A stretch of 64,000 nt of DNA from Auxenochlorella pyrenoidosa (Eukaryota > Chlorophyta > Trebouxiophyceae > Chlorellales > Chlorellaceae), in assembly GCA_001430745.1 (NCBI GenBank), contig KQ481942.1, forward strand, positions 86,556 to 150,555. Direction: 5' to 3'. The position numbers and the translations under genes were made by a program. Below, piece after piece: positions 43,386 through 52,437 of the stretch (its first letter is position 1; each line of letters starts with the position of its first letter). A model generated the notes under the pieces. The model was not told where the DNA came from. It saw only the letters and a program-made list of their open reading frames with translations, and did no database searches.

Positions 43386-46082
43386 ATGCTACAGCAGGAA
43401 CCCTACACCGCACCCGCCTGGGCTGCCGGCTTGAAAGAGGTGCGACAGCGGCAGCGCTGGTTGGCAGCACCTCTTTTCCTGTCCTGTGACGGGCCCTGCC
43501 GCGCATGTCCTGGGGAGCTTTGCTTGGCTTTCCAGAGGTGGAGTGATCTGGTTGAGTTCACTGCCGGCGCAGGTTCCGACAGCGCGCCACCGCCTCGCGC
43601 AGCTGCCCACGCCCATCCACCCCTGGGCGGTGCCGGGGCTGCCCCCTGGCTGCGAGCTGCACATCAAGCGGGATGACCTCACAGGCATGCAGCTGTCGGG
43701 CAACAAGGTGGGAGGGGCAGAGCCGGCATTCGTAGATAGCACCCCGCCCTGTGGGGTGCATGGCCCATGATTCCCAGAAGGCAGCCCACACGGGGGTGCT
43801 GTGCAAACTGACGTCAACACCTCTCCCTGGTGCCGCTATCTCGCCACCTCCCTTCACTGTGCCTGCCCCCACCAACACACGCCCGTCCCCAGGTGCGCAA
43901 GCTGGAGTTCCTTCTGGCAGAGGCCAGGGAGAGGGGTCACGACAGCGTCATCACCATTGGCGGCATCCAGTCCAACCACGCGCGCGCCACCGCGGTGGCG
44001 GCCCGCTACCTTGGCATGGAGAGCCACCTGATTCTGCGCAACAGCGACGAGCTGCTGGACCAAGGTACGAAATAATAGACAACGATGAAAGAATAAAAAT
44101 GAACGAAGAACATGACCCGAGGACTGTGCTGCTGCAGGGTGGGCCGGGCCAGGGTGCCAGCAGGGGCTGGCGCGCGCAAATCAGAGAAGCAGCCATGGAG
44201 CGGCGGCATTGGCCCACAGCGCAGACGGTGCTTGGTGCTTTGTGATGCTCCTTCCATGCTCTTTATTGTTGGCTGCAAACCATTTTCATGGTGCAGACCC
44301 TGGGTTGGCCGGCAACCTGCTAGTGGAGCGGCTGGTGGGCGCACACGTCTGGCAGGTGCGCCAGAAAAGCGTCGCGCCGCTGCTGCAGTGACTGGAGTAC
44401 TGCCTGCTGCTGCCGTCTGCCCCTGTCCCAGCCCTTTGTAGAAAGCCATGCTGCGCTGTTTGTTGGGTGTCTGTTGTGCGGGTCCGGCCCGGCGTTGGCT
44501 GGTGTGGAGATGCCCAGCCGTGTCGCCCCCCCCCCCCCCGCCGGCTCTGCCTGGCCACCCAGCCGCCCTACTCTACCCAATCCTTGCTGCCCTGCTCCAC
44601 CCAACCCCCGGGGGCCACAGGTCAGCACAGAGGAGTTCATGCGGCTGCGCAGCAAGGGGTTGGGCGACGCGCTGGCGGCCCAGCTGCGCAAGCGCGGCCT
44701 CCACCCCTACTTCGTGGCCATGGGCGGCAGCAGCGCCCTGGGGGTCTGGGGGTGAGGGGTCGGTGGGTGGGTGGGTGTGGGGGGGGGGGGAGGGGGCCGG
44801 GGTCGGGTGAGAGGGTCTGGGGGTGCGGGGGCCACTGCTCATGAGGGAGCCCAGCACTCAGCAAGGTGCACCTGGCTTGCAAGCAGCGCCTGGGTGCCCT
44901 CTGGCCTGCCGCCTTTGCCACACCTCCGTGCCCACCTGGCTCCCTGTTGGAAAGGACCTACAGCGGCCCGTAGCTGCTGACTCGCCCCGTGTGCTGCGTA
45001 CTGCCCTACCTGCTCAGACTCGACTGCTGCCCTGCGTGCAGCTGCCACAGTGACCAGCCAGCCTGCCGCCCTGCCTGCAGCTACCTGGGCATGGTGCACG
45101 AGCTGGAGCAGCAGATTGCTGGGCAGGGCTTCACAGACATAGCTGTGGTGGGCGGCACACCTTGGTTCCGACCTGGGCTGCTGCCGGCTGTGCTCACTGC
45201 TGCAGCTGAACTTGCGAGTGTGCAGATGCTCCTACGTGCCACTTAACTCGCTTACGTGAACACCTGAGTTGCCCGATCAGCATGCCCGTCTGCTCCTACC
45301 GCCTGCAGGCCTGCGGCAGCAGCGGCACCGCGCTAGGCATCGCGCTGGGCAGCCGCCTGGCGGGGATGGGCCTGCGTGTGCACGCATACTGCGTGTGCGC
45401 CAGCCCCGCGTTTTTCTACCGGCACTGCGACAGCCTGCTGGCTGAGCTGGGGGCGACACCCGATGTGCTGGGCTGTGACGCGGAGGGGTTGCTCAGGTGG
45501 CTATGGTGTGAGGTGCCAGAGGGCCGCCATGTGCATTGCTTGCACGGGCTGCACCTCTGCCTGCCCACGTTGACAACAGTTGCTTCTGACTCGTCATGCT
45601 GGCGTGCCCTTTGACCAACACCCTGTGCTCCGTCCTGTGCTTGTGCTGTCATGCGCAGGATTGTGCAGGCCCAGGGAGAGGGGTATGCAAAGAGCCGCCC
45701 AGAGGAGCTGGCGCTGGTTGCCGAGGTGGCGGCGTCTACGGGCGTGATCCTGGACCCCGTGTGCGTGCCCCCTGGCCTCCCTGCCCTCCTGCCCAAGAGT
45801 CCGCTTCACGGGCCACGCCTGTGTACTGACGCCTGCAAACCCATGCTTGCCCTACGGGCCCCTGCCCCCACCTGTCGCAGGTACACGGGCAAGGCGCTGC
45901 ACGGCCTGGTGAGCGAGATGCGGGCCGACCCACAGGGCTGGGCGGGGCGTAAGGTGCTGTTTGTGCACACCGGCGGCCTGCTGGGCATGTACGACAAGGC
46001 GGGGCAGCTGGCACCGCTGGTGGAGGGGGCGGGGCGGGCGCACCGGCTGACGGTGCCGCCGCCAGAAATGGAGAGAGGATGA
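43386..46082 (+). CDS. D-cysteine desulfhydrase / ACC deaminase-like PLP enzyme, copy B
   Basis: Nine exons with the same phases as copy A (43386-43439, 43573-43707, 43893-44064, 44297-44355, 44621-44751, 45081-45147, 45309-45496, 45659-45760, 45881-46082) give about 369 residues. The catalytic landmarks are the same, including SGNK with the PLP lysine. Exon 1 ([18 protein letters not shown]) and exon 5 ([20 protein letters not shown]) are clearly different from copy A. From the start of exon 2 to the last few codons of exon 3, however, including intron 2, the two genes are about 98% identical, which points to gene conversion. Copy B has [15 protein letters not shown] and [10 protein letters not shown] variants, so substrate preference may differ. 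The C-terminus is a few residues longer (VPPPEMERG). TGTAA follows 30 nt after the stop. Confidence 0.92.
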
Positions 46083-46452
46083 ACGTAGTTGGCACCCTGG
46101 CGCTTCACACTTGTAACGCATGCTCAAGATTTAAAAACTCCAACAATGGAGCCTGCAGCACGCATAGGAGGCACCAAAGACGGCAGGTGGCGACAGGCAG
46201 CCAAGCGGGCAAGGGCGGCCAGGCTGGGGGGAGGTGGGCGCGGGCCAGCGTCTCCGGCAACCTCAGGGCTTCTTCCCTTGGCGTCATAGCGTTCTTGCAC
46301 ACACCACGCGCACATCCCAGCGCTCCTTGCCTCACAAAATCTCATCCATCTGCTGTGCGTGCTGAGGCTGGAGCGGCTCAACCAGCATCGTTGCACTGCA
46401 GCTGTGCACTCGATAGCAGCCGCAGCCAGACAGCCGCACTAGCACAGCCAAT
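46083..46452. other. Spacer and psaH promoter region
   Basis: 370 bp between copy B and psaH, same strand. It includes the TGTAA at 46112-46116. No TATA-like or light-responsive element is obvious. Confidence 0.4.
46112..46116 (+). terminator. TGTAA polyadenylation signal, copy B
   Basis: TGTAA 30 nt after the stop of desulfhydrase copy B. Confidence 0.6.
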
Positions 46453-48040
46453 ATGCAGGCCACTCTGTCCAGCAAGGCGGCCATCGCTTGCCGCCCCGCC
46501 GTGGCTGCCAAGCCCGCGGGCCGCCGCGCCATGTGAGCACCTCGGATGGGACCGGATCCCGAAGCACAGATAGCCGGGGCAGAGCAACGCCGCAGGCGGG
46601 CAGCGCTGCGCACGGGTTCAGGCTGGGCATCGGCCCTCCCCGGCAGCAGCCGCACTGAGCACTCATTAGCTGGCGCATTGTTCTTCTGGGCCCCTAAGAT
46701 GGTCGAGGAGCGCTCTGCAAGCGCGGACAGAGCCGCCTGGCAAGCAGGCAGCCCGACCCGCCCGCTCCCTCCTACACGCGGTCGACCGCCGCTGCCGCCC
46801 TGCATGCTGTTCCTTCTTGCAGGCGCGCTGCCCCCGTTCAGGCCAAGTACGGCGAGGAGTCCCGCTACTTTGACCTCAAGTGCGTTTGGGAGCAGCAGCT
46901 GTCGATGGCAACAATCAGGCTTCTTTGAACGGCCTGGCAGCACCTGCACACAGAGCGGGCAGCCAGCCGAGGCGTGCTAGCCTTCACAGCACACCTCTGC
47001 GGACGGCATGTGGAGCGCACGGCCCTGCATGCCGAGATGCACACATCTCAGCAACTCGTGGCTGACGCAGTGCGTTCCCCCGGTCCCTTCCGCAGCGACC
47101 TGGAGAACACCATTGGCAGCTGGGACATGTACGGCCAGGAGGACAAGAACCGGTGAGTCTACGCACTGCCTGCCTGCAGCCAAAAAGAACAAGGGGCACA
47201 GATCGCTGCCACTCGCCCTCGAGGCGAGACGGGACGAGGAAACGCCGCAGCCATTGCTCGACTGCTCGACTGGCGCTCGGCAGGGCCCCTGCGAGCGCTG
47301 CGAGTGCCTGCAGCCCCAGGTCGCAGCCAGGCTGTGTGCCCGCGCTTCGCCTGCGAGGAGCCGCCATCTGCGGCAGTTCACGATCTGCTGCCAACTGCCA
47401 GCTTTTCCCCTCGATGCCTCCCGTGCCCCTGCAGCTACAACGGCCTGCAGAGCGAGTTCTTTGAGCGCGCGGCCAGGCAAGCCCCGCTGCCGCCGCCCCG
47501 CTGTGACGCTCCCATCCCCTGCTGCGCGGGCCCGCTCTGCTGCGGCATGGCCTGCCGCAGATGGCTGCCGGCCCCAATGGCCTCTGCTACGAAATGGGAC
47601 CCCCGCCCACTCAGCACCCCCCCCCCCCCCCCCCTTCCTCATCCTCCCCCCCCCACACACCCTCGCTCTCCCCCGCTGCAGCGGCCTGACCCGCCGCGAG
47701 TACCTGCTGGGCCTGGTGTCCATCGGCGGCGCCGGCATCCTGGCCTGGGGCGCCAAGGGCTCCAAGGACGTGAAGCTGCCCATCACCGTGGGCCCCCAGC
47801 AGACCCCCCAGGTGAGCGGCGCCGCGGGCGGCCATGAGGTGGCCTCAGCGTGGTCGGCTGGCGTGTACAGAGCACCATCCCTGGCACCCGCCCCTCTGGC
47901 GCCCCGTGACGACGCAACAGCGCTGCAGCAACCCTCCTGTGCTGCGCTGGCAGCACGTGCCCGCACTGCGCCTGCGCACCAACAACGCCCTGTGACCACC
48001 GTTACTCCCCTTGCAGGTTGGCCCCCGCGGCCGCCTGTGA
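46453..48040 (+). CDS. psaH: Photosystem I reaction centre subunit VI (PsaH)
   Basis: Six exons (46453-46532, 46823-46879, 47096-47152, 47435-47476, 47682-47811, 48017-48040) encode about 129 residues, the usual precursor length. A ~33-residue transit peptide (MQATLSSKAAIACRPAVAAK) precedes the mature start around AKYGEESRYFDL. The protein continues through DLENTIGSWDMYGQEDKNRY, a membrane helix (LLGLVSIGGAGILAWGAKG) and the lumen/stromal end DVKLPITVGPQ to VGPRGRL. PsaH is a nuclear-encoded PSI core subunit on the PsaL/PsaI side and is needed for docking phosphorylated LHCII during state transitions. Intron 4 has a GC donor (47477-47478). A TGTAA lies about 315 nt after the stop, so the 3' UTR is long, as in other algal photosystem genes. 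The gene is small, highly split and complete. Confidence 0.96.
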
Positions 48041-49022
48041 GCGCCCGGCTCGCCCTTGCCGCCGCACCGCACCGCGGCAGCAGCAGCAGCAGCTTGGATC
48101 ATGCTGTGCCGGCGTCTCTATGCAGCGGCTGCAGCAGCAGCTGATGCGCCGGGCATGGCATGAGGCGGCGGGCCGGCGACAGGGCTGCAGAGCGGGCTGT
48201 CAAGCTCGCCTGCTGTCCCTTGTGCGTGCGTCCGCTGCCAGCAGCCCCACCCTCCCGAGAAGAGAAATCCCCTCCCGCCACCCTCACCCCATTTCTGTTA
48301 ATTTGTGCTCAACGCCGCCCCCAGCGCTGTACCACCATTGAACTGGTTTTGGTTTGTAACGCTCTATCTCAGTTTGGACGCAGGGCAGCAGGGGGAGTGT
48401 GGGCAGTGCTTGGCATGCAGATGGGCACGTGGAACATGAGCCCTGTGCTGCATGCCAGACAGGAGCCGCCCAAAGAAGGCACGCCGCAAGGGTAAGCGCA
48501 TGCATGCCGCTCATAAGATGCGGCATATGCCCTGCCCTGCGCCTGCGCTGCCAGCTGCTTGCCCTCCTGCCTGCGCTCTGCCCACCCGCACCCGCTTGGC
48601 AAGCATCCGAACGACAAGGCTGCTGGCAGAAGCGGCAAAAGGCATGCAGCACCCTGACAAGCCCGCTTCTGTTTCTGCATCACCTCCACTACTTCATATT
48701 TCTGCGCCAGTGTCAGTCTGTGATGGCTTGGATCGGCGTTGCTGGAGCTCTAACACAACAGTCGACTCATAGGGCGCAATGACAATGTGCACAAGGTGCA
48801 GCGATAGTTTGATGCCAATGAAAGCAGGCGAAATCGGTGGAAGCAGCAGCGGATGGAGACAGGTGGCAGAGTGCGGACGAGAGGCAAGCAAGACAGCAAG
48901 GAGTGGCAGGCACATAGTGTACAAGGACGGGAGGTTCAGGAGCTCAAAACAGGGGTGCAGCACAGCGGGTGCAGCACAGCGGGTGGACCACAGCGCAGCC
49001 GAGAGAGTGTGTGCACATGGCC
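48041..49022. other. Convergent region, psaH 3' UTR and lumen-protein 3' UTR
   Basis: 982 bp between convergent stops. It contains the psaH polyadenylation signal TGTAA at 48355-48359. Short ORFs on both strands show no family resemblance. A GTGCAGCACAGCGG unit is repeated near 48954-48980. Confidence 0.45.
48355..48359 (+). terminator. TGTAA polyadenylation signal, psaH
   Basis: TGTAA about 315 nt after the psaH stop, in an AT-richer stretch. Confidence 0.5.
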
Positions 49023-50182
49023 TCACTTTGCCGGGTCGCTGGGCGGGCTCTGTGGGTTGATGGTCAGCGCGCAGACCTGCGTGCACTCGGACAGGCAGTA
49101 GGAGCGCGAGCGGTAGCCCTCCTTGAACACCACAATCTCCTTGCTGCGGGGCAGGGGGAGGGGCAGGAGCGGGGGCATGCATGACTGGTTGTGCGAAAGA
49201 TTCACGACACGGCCCTAGAACACCACAATCTCCTTGCTGCCGGGCAGGGGCGGGGCAGGGACGGGGGAGGGCATGGCTGGGTGTGCGAAAGAATCATGAC
49301 ACGGTCTTTGGGACATTTCGACCTCCTTGCTCTTAACGGAACCAAGGCAGGAGGCGGGAGCGGCAGCAAACTTGCATTCTGTGTGCCAGCCGTGGGGCCC
49401 ACCTGGTGTTGCCCGGCACAGCAGCCTGTTGCAGGAAACAAAGAAACGCATTCCACAGTCGGCGCGAAGCCCCATGCCCCGCTCACCGCACTGACATGGG
49501 GCCCAGCCCTGGCGAACCCTGCCCTCCGCGGATGCAGGTAGGCACGCACTTGCGCGTGCACTGCTGGATCTGCTTGCCCTTGGGGCCCTCCAGCAGAGAG
49601 CCCAGGCGCGGGGCGGTGCTGCTGTCGGCAGAGGAGAGGCCTTGGGGCACCTGCGGGGGTGGGCAGCCGGGAGGCGGCCGTGCGGCCAGGCAGCCAGCGG
49701 CAGCGTCACCAGCGGCCATATACCGATTGCTGTTCATACATGGCTGGCCCTCCCCGCTTGGGACCTTCTGCACACGAAAGCTGCCCACAAAAGTCGCTGT
49801 CGACGTCCCTGAGGCTTGGGCGCCAGCTCACCGTCTCAAAATACTGCTCCTCCTCTGCTGCCTCAGGCCCTGCCGCCTGGCTGGAGATCCGGAAATCACC
49901 GCCGTCTGCATAAACAGGGGCCGCAAACGCCAGCTGCAACGCGGCAAGGGTCTGCACTGCTGCCAGAACTGCCGCTGCAAGGGGGTGACCACTGCCGCTG
50001 CCACCGCCGCTGCTATCGCTGCTGCTGTGCTGCAGGGCTGCGGCTTCTACTGGTCGTTGCAACACGGGTTCGACTGTCATTGGCCGCCGCCGTTGCTGCC
50101 TGCTGGGGCTCCAGCTGCTCTGTTTAGGAGCGAGCCGGCCGCCTGCTTGGCTTTGGGCGCTCTGTGCCGCTGCAATAATCAT
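49023..50182 (-). CDS. Conserved Cys-rich plastid (probably thylakoid-lumen) protein
   Basis: Three exons (50182-49832, 49650-49487, 49143-49023) encode about 211 residues. The first ~45 residues are a basic, Ser/Ala/Gln-rich transit peptide. A second hydrophobic stretch ending LAFAAPVYADG has an AxA-type site as in lumen-transfer signals. The mature part is GSLLEGPKGKQIQQCTRKCV, PTCIRGGQGSPGLGPMSVR, KEIVVFKEGYRSRSYCLSEC and TQVCAL, with six or seven conserved-looking cysteines in CxxxC spacing. I recall the same pattern in an uncharacterised plant chloroplast protein; no function is known to me. Disulfides or metal binding in the lumen is an inference. The acceptor and start of the last exon are tandemly duplicated just upstream. 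All introns are GT-AG. Confidence 0.75.
49125..49310. repeat. 93-bp tandem duplication of a terminal-exon acceptor
   Basis: Two adjacent ~93-bp units start at 49125 and 49218. Each contains CACCACAATCTCCTTGCTGC and TGTGCGAAAGA-TCA-GACACGG. The copy used by the gene leads into KEIVVFKEGY. The upstream copy in the intron also presents CAG/CAAGGAGATTGTGGTG but runs into TAG after KEIVVF. Confidence 0.85.
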
Positions 50183-50487
50183 GATCACGTGCTGCAAGTC
50201 GCAAAACTTTGTGCTGACAGGCGCTGGATGGCTGGATGGGGCTGTGTGTGTTGCGTGCTGGGCTGCCCCCCTCAATGCGGGCTATTCTTCACGCCTGGTG
50301 CTTTCGGAGCTTACTTACAGTGCTCATGCATTGATTATCCTTTCCTTCAGCCGATGGCACTGACTCCAGGCAAGCACCAAGCACTCGCCATCTGCCCACA
50401 GGCTTGCACGTCCCACTCGCTGCTGTATGCGCTTCTGACCGTCATGCATTTCACAATTTCTCAACTGTAACTTATGCAGAACAGCTG

Positions 50488-50988
50488 ATGGCGCTGGCGC
50501 TGCAGCAGGCACAGCCGCAAAGGGAGCGGCGGCAGCGGCGGCACGAGCGGTCGGCAGCAGCATTTGCACCACTGCTGCCAGGTACAGCGCAGCAAGGCTT
50601 AGATCTAGCGGTGGAGCAGCAACAGCGGCAGCCGCCCTGGCCGATGGTTGCACAGCAGGCAGCAGATGCTGAGGCATCATGCCCACTGCGGTCGCAGCGG
50701 CAGCAGCAGCAGCAGGAGGCATGGCAGCAGCAGCAACAGCGGCAACATCAGCAGCATCCTGCGTGCAGTGCAGCGGCGGTACAGGCAGGGGCTGCAGCAG
50801 GACAAGCAGCGCAGGAAGCAGAAGCAGCGGCCTACCATACGCCAGGCAGCTCAGGGCAGCACGCCGGTTCGAAGCGCAAAGCAGCGACGCTCGATGGCTG
50901 TGCAGACCACCAGAGTGGCCCCCACAAGCGCGCTGCAGCGCCGGTGCTGCTGCAACCGATTTCTCCACTCTTGCCTGGGATGGTGTAA
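50488..50988 (+). CDS. Possible Gln-rich protein (doubtful)
   Basis: An unspliced frame of 166 residues begins MALALQQAQPQRERRQRR, has a Gln-rich middle built on CAG repeats, and ends SGPHKRAAAPVLLQPISPLL. No family is recognised. Basic clusters at both ends could be nuclear localisation signals. The stop codon overlaps a TGTAA (GTG TAA), a plausible polyadenylation signal, and the ATG lies 305 bp from the divergent lumen-protein start. Against it, CAG repeats open long frames by chance and both strands are open here. The rest of the 50183-51354 spacer shows nothing else. Confidence 0.3.
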   Translation: MALALQQAQPQRERRQRRHERSAAAFAPLLPGTAQQGLDLAVEQQQRQPPWPMVAQQAADAEASCPLRSQRQQQQQEAWQQQQQRQHQQHPACSAAAVQAGAAAGQAAQEAEAAAYHTPGSSGQHAGSKRKAATLDGCADHQSGPHKRAAAPVLLQPISPLLPGMV

Positions 50989-51354
50989 CAGAATGCTTAA
51001 ATGCACAATGCTGCCAGCGTGCAAGTTGCCGTAAAGAGCACTGGCTGCAGCTCCCTGGCTGGCAGGATGTCATGCAGCGGCCATTTGACCCAGCCCCACG
51101 CCACCCATGCTGCAACGGTTTCCACAAAAGGCTACCAAGACTCATGGCAGCTGCGCTCAGCCACTCCTGAAGCTTCTCAAGCTTGCAAACTGCCTGTGGG
51201 ACACGCCATTGGCTTGCTCTTTGCTTCACTACTGTACAGGAGGATGCAGCTGGAAGGCCCTGCTTGTCGCTACGACTCAAAGCGCAGTACGCACGCAGCC
51301 TGCCAGCATCGCCATGGGTTCCCGGCAGCGATCCTGCGCTGCCTGCCTGCACCC

Positions 51355-51784
51355 TCACAGCCGGGACTGGTGCGCCGGCGGCGGCAGCAGCGGCAGCTGC
51401 AGCTCCTGCTCGGGCGGCAGCGGCCTGAAGAAGGCTTCGATGTGCTCTGGCCGCACCTGCAGAGGCAGCAGAGCTGGCTTCAACGCTATCAGCAACTGTG
51501 GTGCATCTGGTGCCTGTTGGGGAAGCAGCCTGCCTGAGTTCTACCACTGGACCTGCGACAACGCTGGAGCATGCCCAGCCCTCGGCATACCACCAGCAGC
51601 CGGCCCGGCCCCTGGGCTGCTGCACATTCACGGCCCTCCCCGGGCCAGCACCGCGGCTCACGTTTTTGAGGCTGGCGGGCTCCCAGCGCGGCGCGCCGCT
51701 GCGGCGGATCAGCGCCGCCTGCACACCCTCGTAAAAGTCCGAAGCCGGGCTCATGACGCAGCGGTGGACCTGCGGCGGCGTGTG

Positions 51785-51819
<35 letters not shown>

Positions 51820-52398
51820 TGGTGGTGTGCGATGTGTGTGCGATGTGTGTGGTNNNNNNNNNNNNNNNNNNNNNNNNNNNNNNNNNNNNNNNNNNNNNNN
51901 NNNNNNNNNNNNNNNNNNNNNNNNNNNNNNNNNNNNNNNNNNNNNNNNNNNNNNNNNNNNNNNNNNNNNNNNNNNNNNNNNNNNNNNNNNNNNNNNNNNN
52001 NNNNNNNNNNNNNNNNNNNNNNNNNNNNNNNNNNNNNNNNNNNNNNNNNNNNNNNNNNNNNNNNNNNNNNNNNNNNNNNNNNNNNNNNNNNNNNNNNNNN
52101 NNNNNNNNNNNNNNNNNNNNNNNNNNNNNNNNNNNNNNNNNNNNNNNNNNNNNNNNNNNNNNNNNNNNNNNNNNNNNNNNNNNNNNNNNNNNNNNNNNNN
52201 NNNNNNNNNNNNNNNNNNNNNNNNNNNNNNNNNNNNNNNNNNNNNNNNNNNNNNNNNNNNNNNNNNNNNNNNNNNNNNNNNNNNNNNNNNNNNNNNNNNN
52301 NNNNNNNNNNNNNNNNNNNNNNNNNNNNNNNNNNNNNNNNNNNNNNNNNNNNNNNNNNNNNNNNNNNNNNNNNNNNNNNNNNNNNNNNNNNNNNNGTG

Positions 52399-52437
<39 letters not shown>

